A stretch of 64,000 nucleotides of DNA from Flavobacterium luteum. Its GTDB lineage: Bacteria; Bacteroidota; Bacteroidia; Flavobacteriales; Flavobacteriaceae. Under the pieces are notes generated by a model, which worked only from the letters and a program-made list of their open reading frames with translations, ran no database searches and was not told the origin of the DNA. Positions 43,781 through 51,458 of this stretch are shown here, in pieces (position 1 is the stretch's first letter; each line of letters opens with the position of its first letter). The position numbers and the translations under genes were made by a program. The DNA is taken from assembly GCF_008806775.1 (NCBI RefSeq), contig NZ_WAEM01000003.1, forward strand, positions 186,001 through 250,000, in the 5' to 3' direction.

Positions 43781-44563
43781 ATGAATATTCAAAAAATAAA
43801 CCAATCAATAGCACATCAAAAAGAGCAATTACTCCATCATTCACTTTATGATAAAGTAAAAACGATTGACGATTTACATTCTTTTCTAGAAAATCATGTA
43901 TTTGCTGTTTGGGATTTTATGTCTTTGTTAAAAGCGTTGCAATCAAAATTAACTTGTACTACAACGCCATGGTTTGCTACTGAAAATACCGAAACTCGAT
44001 ATTTGATTAATGAAATTGTTTTAGCTGAAGAATCTGATTTGACTATAGATGGAAAAAGGCAAAGTCATTTTGAAATGTACCTTGATGCAATGAAATACTG
44101 TGGTGCAGACACTAACGGAATTCATTCATTTTTATCAGAAGTAAGTTCATTGCAAAATATATTCGTAGCTATTAAACAAAGTAATTTACATCCTAATATT
44201 AAAGCTTTTTTGGATTTTACTTTTAGAGTTATTGAAGAAGGAAAAACCCATGAAATTGCGGCGGCATTTACCTTTGGAAGAGAAGATTTGATTCCGAGTA
44301 TGTTCACGGAAATATTGAAAAACTTTCAAGCAAATTTTCCAGAAACCGATTTAAGTAAACTGATTTATTATTTTGAAAGACATATTGAATTAGATGCTGA
44401 TGAACATGGGCCAATGGCAATGAAAATGATTACGGAACTTTGCGGAAATGACTCGAAAAAGTGGGGTGAGGTAGCTGAAATTTCAATCCATGCCCTAGAA
44501 AAACGCATCGGATTATGGAATGCCATTGAAGAAGTGATTTTGGAGAAAGAGGCTGTGGTTTAA
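43781..44563 (+). CDS. DUF3050 family protein
   Basis: 260-residue cytoplasmic, mostly helical protein of the DUF3050 family, related to heme-oxygenase-like folds. The family pattern is seen in HSLYDKVKTIDDLHSFLENH, FAVWDFMSLLKALQ, and late H-rich segments (YFERHIELDADEHGPMAM) with His and Glu/Asp that could form a di-metal site. The function is unknown. A TATATTTA stretch at 43726 resembles a weak -7 box. It stands alone between the acyl-CoA dehydrogenase terminator and the SGNH hydrolase gene. Confidence 0.83.
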   Translation: MNIQKINQSIAHQKEQLLHHSLYDKVKTIDDLHSFLENHVFAVWDFMSLLKALQSKLTCTTTPWFATENTETRYLINEIVLAEESDLTIDGKRQSHFEMYLDAMKYCGADTNGIHSFLSEVSSLQNIFVAIKQSNLHPNIKAFLDFTFRVIEEGKTHEIAAAFTFGREDLIPSMFTEILKNFQANFPETDLSKLIYYFERHIELDADEHGPMAMKMITELCGNDSKKWGEVAEISIHALEKRIGLWNAIEEVILEKEAVV

Positions 44564-44633
44564 TACTATAAATCAATTCTTTTCAGTTCATTTATAGATT
44601 AAATAAAAAAAGTTAACGCTAATTACAGAAACT

Positions 44634-45386
44634 ATGAAGACAATATTTAAAGTTGTTTTGGGCTGTTTTTTATTAATTACAGGCTTAAGTTGCAGTACTG
44701 ATATAGATGATGTTGCTCCCATTGTTTTTGTTTCAATTCCTGAACCTGATTCAATTCCTGATCCAGAGCCGATTCCTGAACCCAAAGCCTATAACTATTT
44801 AGCACTTGGCGATAGTTATACAATTGGAGAAAGTGTATGCGAAACCTGTCGGTTTCCAGAACAATTAAAATTAGGTTTGCAAAGTGCATTTCCAAAAGAC
44901 AGTTTTTCTCTAGAAGTAATTGCCACAACAGGGTGGACTACAACGAATCTAATTAATGCAATTGACAATAAAACTCTTAAACCAAATTATGATTTGGTTA
45001 CATTGTTAATAGGAGTAAACAATCAATATCAAGGCAAACCGTTTTCACTTTATGAACAAGAATTTCTTGAGTTAGTAAATACCGCCATTTCGTTAGCAAA
45101 AGGAGATAAAACTAATGTAATTGTGGTTTCTATTCCAGATTATGCTTACACTCGATTTGGAAACGGAAACACTTCTATTTCAACACAAATAGACAGGTAC
45201 AATACATTCGCAAAAGAATATTGTTTAGCAAATACTATCGCTTTTGTAAACATTACCGATATTACTCGATTAGGATTAATCGAAACTAATTTGGTTGCTA
45301 ATGATGGTTTGCATCCTTCAGCAGTTGCTTATTCAAAGTTTGTTGAAAGAATTTTGCCTATAGCAAAAACAGTTTTATTGCAATAA
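44634..45386 (+). CDS. SGNH/GDSL-family lipoprotein hydrolase
   Basis: 250-residue exported esterase/lipase-like protein. The lipobox is TGLSC (Cys20). A short Pro-rich linker with repeated PEPDSIPDPEPIPEP follows (37-50). The hydrolase blocks are ALGDSYTIGES (S61), TGWTT, the oxyanion Asn in GVNNQYQG, and the C-terminal Asp/His of DGLHPSAVAYS. Substrate unknown; the Pro linker suggests a surface or periplasmic tether. A bidirectional terminator separates it from the pseudouridine synthase gene. Confidence 0.88.
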   Translation: MKTIFKVVLGCFLLITGLSCSTDIDDVAPIVFVSIPEPDSIPDPEPIPEPKAYNYLALGDSYTIGESVCETCRFPEQLKLGLQSAFPKDSFSLEVIATTGWTTTNLINAIDNKTLKPNYDLVTLLIGVNNQYQGKPFSLYEQEFLELVNTAISLAKGDKTNVIVVSIPDYAYTRFGNGNTSISTQIDRYNTFAKEYCLANTIAFVNITDITRLGLIETNLVANDGLHPSAVAYSKFVERILPIAKTVLLQ

Positions 45387-45402
45387 ATTTTAGACTCAAA
45401 AC

Positions 45403-45440
45403 AAAAATTCCCGCTATAAAGCAGGAATTTAATTTTTATT
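45403..45440. terminator. Bidirectional terminator between the SGNH hydrolase and pseudouridine synthase genes
   Basis: AAATTCC-C-GCT (45405-45415) pairs with AGC-A-GGAATTT (45420-45430), with a 4-base loop, A-rich on the left and T-rich on the right. Confidence 0.8.
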
Positions 45441-45451
45441 TTCGAAAAAGA

Positions 45452-46360
45452 TTACACATTCTTCAAATTAATAATTTCTTGTTCGGTTAATAAACGCCAG
45501 TTTCCACGAGGCAAATTTTTCTTGGTTAAACCTGCAAATGCGACTCTGTCTATTCTTAAAACATCATAACTGAAATGTTCAAAAATAGCTCGAACCACTT
45601 TTACATTCGAAGATCTTAGTTTAAGCCCCACCTCGCTTTTAGGTTGATCGTCTATATAACTTACTTCTTCAACGAAAACGCGATGTCCGTCAAGAACTAA
45701 ACCTTTGCTTATTTTTTCTAAATCTTCGTATTTCAAATTTTTATCTAACGAAACCTGATAAATTTTTGATGATTTCTGATTCGGTAAAGTAAATTTACGA
45801 ATCATATCCGTATCATTTGTAAACAATAACAAACCAGTCGTATTTTTATCCATTCTACCAACAGCTCCTATTTTTGCAGTGGTAGAACCTTTAACGAGCT
45901 CTAAAACATTACGAAATTCCTGACCTTCGTCTAAAGCAGTTGTGAAGTTTTTAGGCTTGTTCAGCAAAATATATTCTTTCTTTTCGGGAGTTAAAACCGC
46001 TCCGTCAAAATTTACAACATCACCAGGCTTTACCATATAACCCATTTCAACTATTGGGTTTCCATTCACTTTAACATTTCCCGATTGAATGTAAATATCG
46101 GCATCACGACGAGAACATACGCCAGAATTAGCGATATATTTGTTCAAACGAATTTCATCAGCTACTTTTGGTCTCTTTGGCGCTTGATTTGGTTTTTTTT
46201 CAATTTTATCGGTTGCAACAGGAACTATTTTAGTAGTCGTTTTTACTTTCTTTGGCCCTTGAGCACGCTTCTGCATTGCCGGTTTTGGCTTATTAGAACT
46301 GGGTCTAGAACTATTGGGTCTAGCGCCATTTCCTTTTTTATTGCCCTCCTTATTATTCAT
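45452..46360 (-). CDS. Pseudouridine synthase, RluB/RsuA type, with basic N-terminal tail
   Basis: 302-residue enzyme. Residues 1-68 are Lys/Pro/Arg/Asn-rich and disordered, often seen in Bacteroidota. The S4 RNA-binding domain follows (RLNKYIANSGVCSRRDAD, 71-88). The catalytic motif is VGRMDKNTTGLLLFTND with D171. It isomerises a uridine in 23S or 16S rRNA; RluB (23S 2605) is the closest match in layout, but the site is not certain. A TATCTTTG box (reverse, 46378-46385) lies 17 bases before the ATG. A repeat-like element lies just upstream (46406-46477). Confidence 0.9.
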   Translation of the reverse strand: MNNKEGNKKGNGARPNSSRPSSNKPKPAMQKRAQGPKKVKTTTKIVPVATDKIEKKPNQAPKRPKVADEIRLNKYIANSGVCSRRDADIYIQSGNVKVNGNPIVEMGYMVKPGDVVNFDGAVLTPEKKEYILLNKPKNFTTALDEGQEFRNVLELVKGSTTAKIGAVGRMDKNTTGLLLFTNDTDMIRKFTLPNQKSSKIYQVSLDKNLKYEDLEKISKGLVLDGHRVFVEEVSYIDDQPKSEVGLKLRSSNVKVVRAIFEHFSYDVLRIDRVAFAGLTKKNLPRGNWRLLTEQEIINLKNV

Positions 46361-46405
46361 ATATTCTGTAATTTATGCAAAGATAGGCAATTAGATTCAG
46401 TTTTT

Positions 46406-46477
46406 CAGGAGCTATTCCTGCTATCCGTTACAATCTACGCCCAAAAGCGTAGGATTTTCACTGCTATCAGGGCTAAC
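46406..46477. repeat. Interspersed structured repeat element
   Basis: A stretch with CTGCTATCCG, CTACGC-GCGTAG stem and CACTGCTATCAGGGCTA. The stem CTACGC (46435-46440) pairs with GCGTAG (46447-46452). From memory, very similar elements recur between genes in many Flavobacterium genomes; not verifiable here. It lies upstream of the pseudouridine synthase promoter. Confidence 0.5.
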
Positions 46478-46520
46478 CTAGTCGAAATGATTGGAATTAA
46501 TAAGAAAAGTTGTTGAAATA

Positions 46521-47441
46521 TCAAATAGTCATCAATAATTTTTTGCCATTCCACAACACACTAGGGTCTATGAGAACTATGCAAAAAACACCTGCAACAA
46601 TAAGGAATTTTAAGGTATTATGAAGTTGTAAAAATTCCCCTTTTGTGGTTGATTTCCACAAACGTAATCCAAAAAAAATTAGAATAATAAAACAGACATA
46701 AAAATAAATATCCATATACCCCACATCAAAAATATTGATTAAAAAGTAAACAGGAATAATAGAAAGCAATAACAAAAATGTAATAATTCTTTTCGAGATT
46801 ACTTCACCACGAACAATAGGAATAGTCTGATAATTATTAGCCAAATCGCCTTTGATGTTTTCTAAATCCTTTATCATTTCTCTAACTAGTAATAGTATAA
46901 ACAAAAAAGTAGCATGAAAAAAAATGACTTCATAAAAATTTTTATAATACAAGAGAATCCCAAAAAATGGCAATACAGCCAGAAATGCGGCCATAAGATT
47001 ACCAATCAAAGGGTATTTTTTTATCTTATGCGAATAAAACCAAATCAAGAAAATGTAAACAGAAAAGAAGATAAAAGCCCGACCAGAAACAAATAAAGCA
47101 ATCAACGCCACAAAAAAATTAATGCCAAAATAAACCTGAAGCTTTGTTTTTTGGCTCACTAATCGATCCAAATGAGATTTATTTGGGCGATTAATTAAAT
47201 CTTTTTTGCTATCATAAAAACTATTAATAATATAACCGGAAGCAATAGTTAAACTCGACGCAACAACTAATATAAAAAGATTAAAATCTAAAAGTACAGA
47301 TAAAGCCCTTTTTTCAGGAGCCAGAATAAAAATAGCGGAAAGATATTGAGCCAAAGCAATAATAGGAATATTATATCCTCTAACTACCGAGAACAAACTG
47401 ACAATTTTTAATACTAAAAGTTTGTTCTTTCTGTTTAACAT
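46521..47441 (-). CDS. UbiA-family prenyltransferase
   Basis: 306-residue integral membrane enzyme with about eight hydrophobic segments. The two Asp-rich motifs binding prenyl diphosphate are present: NSFYDSKKDLINRPNKS near residues 68-84, and MIKDLENIKGDLANNYQTIP near 188-207. In this family the enzymes attach an isoprenoid chain to an acceptor; the similarity fits geranylgeranylglycerol-phosphate geranylgeranyltransferase-like proteins of Bacteroidota, but quinone or other acceptors are possible. It follows mevalonate pathway genes on the same strand, 40 bases after the GHMP kinase, so it plausibly uses their product. Confidence 0.82.
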   Translation of the reverse strand: MLNRKNKLLVLKIVSLFSVVRGYNIPIIALAQYLSAIFILAPEKRALSVLLDFNLFILVVASSLTIASGYIINSFYDSKKDLINRPNKSHLDRLVSQKTKLQVYFGINFFVALIALFVSGRAFIFFSVYIFLIWFYSHKIKKYPLIGNLMAAFLAVLPFFGILLYYKNFYEVIFFHATFLFILLLVREMIKDLENIKGDLANNYQTIPIVRGEVISKRIITFLLLLSIIPVYFLINIFDVGYMDIYFYVCFIILIFFGLRLWKSTTKGEFLQLHNTLKFLIVAGVFCIVLIDPSVLWNGKKLLMTI

Positions 47442-47481
47442 GGAAGAAAAAAAGAATTAAAGTTTAAAAATAAAAACTTTT

Positions 47482-48420
47482 TTAGAATTGATAGACTACT
47501 TCCAATTTATACTCTTTTAGTGAAGCTTTTGCTTTTTCTAAATCTTCTGTAAAACCTAGAATATAACCACCACCGCCAGAGCCACATAATTTTAGGTAAT
47601 AATCATTGGTGTCAATGCCTCGTTGCCAAATACCATGAAATTGTTCTGGAATCATGGGTTTAAAATTATTCAGAACTACTTTTGATAATTTTTTAGTGTT
47701 TTCAAACAAAGATTTCATGTCACCACCAAGAAAATTTTCTACGCAAGCATCAGTATGTTTAACGAATTGGTTTTTTAGCATGGCACGAAAACCTTTGTCT
47801 TTAAGATTTTCCATGAAAATATTTACCATTGGGGCCGTTTCGCCAACAATTCCAGAATCTAACAAAAATACGGCGCCTTTTCCATCTAAACTTTGTGTTG
47901 GGATTCCGGTTGCTTCAATATTGTCATTAGAATTAATTAAAATTGGAATGCTCAAATAGCTGTTTAAAGGATCTAAACCTGAACTTTTTCCGTGGAAAAA
48001 ACTCTCCATTTGAGAAAATATATTTTTTAATTGTAGAAGTTTCTCACGAGTTAAATTCTCTAAAACCGTAATTTTATTTTGCGCATATTTATCGTAAATA
48101 GCGGCTACAAGTGCACCACTACTTCCTACACCATAGCCCTGTGGAATGCTAGAATCAAAATACATTCCAGTTTCAACATCGTTTTTTAAAGTATTGATAT
48201 CGAAAGTAACTAATTGAGGTTGCTCGTTTTGCAAAGTCTCTAAATAGGAGACAAAACGTTTCAAACTTGCGTTCGATGCAATTGCTTCTGCTGAAGGATT
48301 TTCCTTTTTTTTCAGCGCACCATTATAAAAATTATAAGGAATTGATAAGCCCTTTGAGTCACGTATAATTCCGTATTCGCCAAAGAGTAATATTTTAGAG
48401 TAAAATAATGGTCCTTTCAT
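47482..48420 (-). CDS. GHMP kinase, mevalonate kinase-like
   Basis: 312-residue kinase of the GHMP superfamily. Motif 1 is near LLFGEYGIIRD, motif 2 is PQGYGVGSSGALVAAIYD (about 114-131), and motif 3 is LCGSGGGGYILGF near the C-terminus. It lies 5 bases downstream of mvaD, which supports assignment as mevalonate kinase (mevalonate to 5-phosphomevalonate); phosphomevalonate kinase cannot be fully excluded. The phosphomevalonate kinase and HMG-CoA genes must lie elsewhere. Confidence 0.82.
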   Translation of the reverse strand: MKGPLFYSKILLFGEYGIIRDSKGLSIPYNFYNGALKKKENPSAEAIASNASLKRFVSYLETLQNEQPQLVTFDINTLKNDVETGMYFDSSIPQGYGVGSSGALVAAIYDKYAQNKITVLENLTREKLLQLKNIFSQMESFFHGKSSGLDPLNSYLSIPILINSNDNIEATGIPTQSLDGKGAVFLLDSGIVGETAPMVNIFMENLKDKGFRAMLKNQFVKHTDACVENFLGGDMKSLFENTKKLSKVVLNNFKPMIPEQFHGIWQRGIDTNDYYLKLCGSGGGGYILGFTEDLEKAKASLKEYKLEVVYQF

Positions 48421-48425
48421 ATTTT

Positions 48426-49517
48426 TTAATTATCAATTATCAATTGAGCTCCAAAACCAATTTCATCACAAATGTAATGACCATTTTGACAATAGCCAAC
48501 TAATTCGTCCTTAATAAATTGTAAAACTTTTTTGCAATCGTTTTTTGGGTACAATACATGCACATTAGCTCCGGCGTCAAGTGTAAAACAAACTGGTATT
48601 TTTGTTTCATTTCTAAACTTCCAAATCGCATTTATAATTTCCAATGTGTTAGGTTTCATCAAAATAAAATAAGGCATCGAAGTCATCATCATGGCATGTA
48701 ATGTCAAAGCTTCACTTTCTACAATTTTGATGAATTCGTCAAGATTTCCGTTTTGAAGTATTATAGAAAGTTTATCTAAATTGTCATGCGCTTGAGCAAA
48801 TCGCCTTTCGGCAAAAGGATGGTTGTGCATTAAATCATGTCCAACAGTACTCGAAACTTGCTTTTCGCCTTTATCCACAAGTAAAATAGTGTTTTGATAA
48901 TTCCTGAAATTGTCATGAATGGTGTTCGGAAATTCGACTCCAAACAAATCAGAACTTCCTTTTGTATTGTTATGATTACCCCAAACCACAACACTACCTT
49001 TTACGCTTCTGCAAGCGCTTCCTGAGCCTAAACGCGCCAAGAAAGACGCTTTTTGATAGCAATAATCATCTGTCATTTCTGATTGCAATACTTTCTCTAA
49101 ACTCATAAAATTCATTGCCAATGCCGCCATTCCTGATGCTGACGAAGCAATTCCGGAACTGTGCGGAAATGTGTTTTGGGTATCAATCGTAAAATGATAG
49201 TCTTTCAAAAATGGCAAATAGAGTTCTATTCGTTCCAGAAATTTTTCGATTTTTGGTTTGAAATCTTCTTTAGGTTTTCCTTCAAAAAGCAAATCAAAAG
49301 AGAAATTTCCGTTGTTTTCTTTTTTGTAAAAACCCATTTTAGTAATTGTTTTACAATGATTCAAAGTAAAACTTATTGATGGATTCGCTGGAATCTGATG
49401 CTCTTTTTTTCCCCAATATTTCACCAAAGCAATATTACTGGGTGCGCTCCATGTGAAGCTTCCTTGGTCTATAGAAGCAGAATAAGTTTCTGGAATAAAA
49501 TCGTTTGCTGAAAACAT
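48426..49517 (-). CDS. mvaD: Diphosphomevalonate decarboxylase
   Basis: 363-residue enzyme converting mevalonate 5-diphosphate to isopentenyl diphosphate. The N-terminal ALVKYWGKKEHQIPANPSIS is a hallmark. The ATP-binding loop is SSGIASSASGMAALA (near 132-146), and TLDAGANVHVLYP near 310-322 contains the catalytic Asp region. Length fits the family. It is the first gene of a leftward mvaD, GHMP kinase, UbiA cluster. A TATCTTTG box (reverse, 49535-49542) is 17 bases before the ATG, suggesting a very short leader. Confidence 0.93.
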   Translation of the reverse strand: MFSANDFIPETYSASIDQGSFTWSAPSNIALVKYWGKKEHQIPANPSISFTLNHCKTITKMGFYKKENNGNFSFDLLFEGKPKEDFKPKIEKFLERIELYLPFLKDYHFTIDTQNTFPHSSGIASSASGMAALAMNFMSLEKVLQSEMTDDYCYQKASFLARLGSGSACRSVKGSVVVWGNHNNTKGSSDLFGVEFPNTIHDNFRNYQNTILLVDKGEKQVSSTVGHDLMHNHPFAERRFAQAHDNLDKLSIILQNGNLDEFIKIVESEALTLHAMMMTSMPYFILMKPNTLEIINAIWKFRNETKIPVCFTLDAGANVHVLYPKNDCKKVLQFIKDELVGYCQNGHYICDEIGFGAQLIIDN

Positions 49518-49745
49518 GAATTGTAAAATTTATGCAAAGATACTTTTTTTGATTTATACGTTCTTTATTGTTCTCAAATTAAGTTTAAAACTATCTACAT
49601 TAATCCATCTTTTTTTAAGCATATAAATATATTTACCGCAAATTCGCAAATTATTTTTGTAATGGCATTTTTTAATTTGCGAATTTGCGGTTTAATTTTT
49701 CGTTTTTGTCCAAACAGAATTTCAGTCTGCATAAATATAGTTCAT

Positions 49746-49777
49746 TTGTAGAATCGCAATAAATTTGACTAAATTTG
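49746..49777 (+). promoter_or_regulatory. tspO promoter, TTG-N21-TAAATTTG
   Basis: TTG at 49746-49748 and TAAATTTG at 49770-49777, 21 bases apart; a second TAAATTTG at 49760-49767 overlaps this region. The ATG at 49792 would be near-leaderless. The in-frame TTG at 49765 falls inside the promoter and is not the start. Confidence 0.65.
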
Positions 49778-49791
49778 ATAAAAATTGCATT

Positions 49792-50268
49792 ATGAACAAA
49801 TACGTAAAAATTCTAATTTTTGTCTTGACTTGTGTGGCTATAGGGTATATATCAGGAATGGTAACCCGTTCCAGCGTGTTAACTTGGTTTCCTACTTTAA
49901 TAAAACCGAGTTTTAATCCTCCAAGTTGGGTATTTGCACCTGTTTGGAGTACCTTATACATCATGATGGGAATCGCGGCAGGTTTGGTTTGGAATCGCAT
50001 TGATTTTGAACGAGAAGCCGTTAGAAAAGCTTTGAATTTTTTTGTAATTCAACTGGGATTGAATGCCTTGTGGTCGCTTTTGTTTTTTGGATTGCGAAAC
50101 CCCATGTTGGCAGGTATCGAAATTATCTTGCTTTGGTTGATGATTTATGAAACCTACATTAAATTTGGAAAAATTGACAAAATTGCGGGCTATTTGTTTA
50201 TTCCGTACTTGCTTTGGGTAAGTTTTGCCAGTGTTTTAAATATTAGTATTTGGTGGTTGAATAGGTAG
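49792..50268 (+). CDS. TspO/MBR family protein
   Basis: 158-residue membrane protein with five hydrophobic segments, the TspO/translocator fold. Conserved parts are SWFPTLIKPSFNPPSWVFAP-like (residues 32-52), WSTLYIMMGIAAGLVW, and the LNALWSLLFFGLRN segment with the Asn and Trp typical of the porphyrin-binding region. TspO proteins bind porphyrins or steroids and respond to light or stress in some bacteria; the ligand here is unknown. It is a single gene, followed by a long stretch of palindromes up to the HIRAN cassette. Confidence 0.87.
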   Translation: MNKYVKILIFVLTCVAIGYISGMVTRSSVLTWFPTLIKPSFNPPSWVFAPVWSTLYIMMGIAAGLVWNRIDFEREAVRKALNFFVIQLGLNALWSLLFFGLRNPMLAGIEIILLWLMIYETYIKFGKIDKIAGYLFIPYLLWVSFASVLNISIWWLNR

Positions 50269-50281
50269 TTTTTTAATCGAA

Positions 50282-50337
50282 TTTGCCACAAAAGTTGAGA
50301 CAATTTTTTCAAAATGAAAATTTTAACACAACTTTTC
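50282..50337. repeat. AT-rich extragenic palindrome, copy 1
   Basis: TTTGCCACAAAAGTTGA (50282-50298) begins it, AAAAGTTG (50290-50297) pairs with CAACTTTT (50329-50336), and the centre holds TTTTCAAAATGAAAA. A related stretch follows at 50341-50380. The same 17-mer and the reverse complement of the central part recur at 53201-53238. Confidence 0.65.
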
Positions 50338-50420
50338 TGATTTTTTTTCAGTTTGAAAATTTTGTCACGGGTTTTGAAAGTTTATTAATATATTTGGGAA
50401 ACATAGGTATTGATGTATAT

Positions 50421-50456
50421 CAGACATATCTACCCAAAATAAGGGTGATAGGTCTG
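50421..50456. other. Strong 36-base hairpin before the HIRAN cassette
   Basis: CAGACATATC-T-ACCC pairs with GGGTGATAGGTCTG around AAAATAA, with 13 pairs, one mismatch and one bulge. TGTATAT (50414-50420) and ATATACA (50471-50477) extend it outward to the edge of GTTAGGC at 50479. It could be a terminator or the remains of a recombination site. Confidence 0.6.
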
Positions 50457-50478
50457 AAGATGTCAGTAATATATACAA

Positions 50479-50488
50479 GTTAGGCAAC
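50479..50488 (+). other. Cassette left boundary, GTTAGGCAAC
   Basis: GTTAGGC fits the integron R' consensus GTTRRRY, and GTTAGGCAAC is the exact reverse complement of GTTGCCTAAC at 51308-51317, which spans the HIRAN stop codon. This pairing is what an inserted integron cassette would show. Confidence 0.6.
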
Positions 50489-51428
50489 ATTTTAAAAAAA
50501 AATACGGAAATGACAGGATTTATATTATTCATCATAATTATAACCTTAATTGTTTATTTCATTGGAAATAACAAATCGAAAAAGACTGTAAAAACGACGA
50601 GTATAAGCGTTCAACTAAAAAAATCAATTGAAAAGCCAACTGCAATCGATTTAAAAGAGGAAAAGTTGCTTTACAAAAATAGAGGAAATAAAACATTTGA
50701 AATAAAAGGTATGTTTTATCAGAACCTAAACCCGACAATTCATAATGGAGATTTTATAGGTTATGCAAAAACTGACAATAATTCCCACGATATGTATGCT
50801 GTAGAAATTTACAACAATGAAAACAAACTACTTGGCTATTTACCAAAAGGGAATAAAAGGCTTAACAATACATTGAATGAATGGCATAACGGAAAAGTAA
50901 TAGTTTGGGGAGGACTTTCGTACGATGATTATGATGACAAATGGTATGGCGATGTTAATATCCCTATTGGACTTTCTGAAGATCAGTTAGAAAAAGTAGA
51001 ACGGATTTTAAATCTGAAATCAGAAAACCAAAATCAGATAAACAAAAAAGAAAAATCAACCGAAAAATATTTTGAAATTTTAAATAGACATAGAGAAATA
51101 AGCAACCTACTGAGCGATTTAAAAAATCCAAAGGAATTTTATTATTCATTTCCTAAAAATCTTATGCCTTCAATTTCAAGTTATTTAGAAAAAGAAAAGA
51201 ATTGGCTGAAACTTTTAGAATTAGAAAATCATCAAGATTTGATTTCTGAATTAAGTGAAAAGTATAAAGAAACGACTCTTAAAAGAATAGAAACGGCGAA
51301 AAAAAACGTTGCCTAACAACCGTTTTGAGCTAGCTGGAATTTAGTGGAATTACCATTTCGCATCAAGTTTTCGTTAAGCCGAAAATTGAGCGGTTACGAA
51401 TTTCCAGCCATCTCAAAGCGGCAGAACG
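50480..51428 (+). mobile_element. Integron-cassette-like unit carrying the HIRAN gene
   Basis: The unit runs from the R' crossover (G/TTAGGC at 50479) to the next R' crossover (G/TTGAGC at 51428). The gene begins 25 bases in, its stop codon is inside the R'' box, and an attC-like site completes it. No integrase gene or attI is visible in the window. Whether it can move is untested. Confidence 0.5.
50510..51316 (+). CDS. HIRAN-domain protein with N-terminal membrane anchor
   Basis: 268-residue protein. Residues 3-20 are a hydrophobic membrane anchor. Residues about 60-160 form a HIRAN domain (KTFEIKGMFYQNLNPTIHNG, DFIGYAKTDNNSHDMYAVEI, LLGYLPKGNKRLNN, VWGGLSYDDYDDKWYGD). HIRAN domains bind 3' DNA ends in fork-remodelling enzymes such as HLTF, but this protein has no helicase part, so its role is open. 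The C-terminal roughly 90 residues are helical and charged with coiled-coil character. The stop codon TAA is inside GCCTAAC, the R'' box of an attC-like site. The gene lacks close same-strand neighbours and is probably accessory. Confidence 0.75.
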   Translation: MTGFILFIIIITLIVYFIGNNKSKKTVKTTSISVQLKKSIEKPTAIDLKEEKLLYKNRGNKTFEIKGMFYQNLNPTIHNGDFIGYAKTDNNSHDMYAVEIYNNENKLLGYLPKGNKRLNNTLNEWHNGKVIVWGGLSYDDYDDKWYGDVNIPIGLSEDQLEKVERILNLKSENQNQINKKEKSTEKYFEILNRHREISNLLSDLKNPKEFYYSFPKNLMPSISSYLEKEKNWLKLLELENHQDLISELSEKYKETTLKRIETAKKNVA

Positions 51429-51434
51429 TTGAGC
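51311..51434 (+). other. attC-like recombination site 1 (124 bases)
   Basis: R'' GCCTAAC (51311-51317) is followed by spacer AA, then CCGTTTTGAG (51320-51329) pairing with CTCAAAGCGG (51412-51421), then an unpaired CAGAAC and R' GTTGAGC (51428-51434). Inside, GCTGGAA (51333-51339) pairs with TTCCAGC (51402-51408) and TTTTCG with CGAAAA. The layout (R box, unpaired spacer, L box, long arm) is that of integron attC sites. The R''/R' pairing is imperfect, as expected when the R' belongs to the next unit. Confidence 0.6.
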
Positions 51435-51458
51435 AAAATTCGCCAACGAATTTCACTC

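Noticed and set aside
44588..44785. Gly/Ser/Ile-rich frame opposite the SGNH hydrolase
   Set aside because: Mirror of the Pro-rich linker codons in the real gene.
50283..50483. Open frame of 66 codons (MPQKLRQFF...) before the HIRAN gene
   Set aside because: It starts at a TTG within a repeat, runs through palindromic DNA, and shows no domain or promoter.
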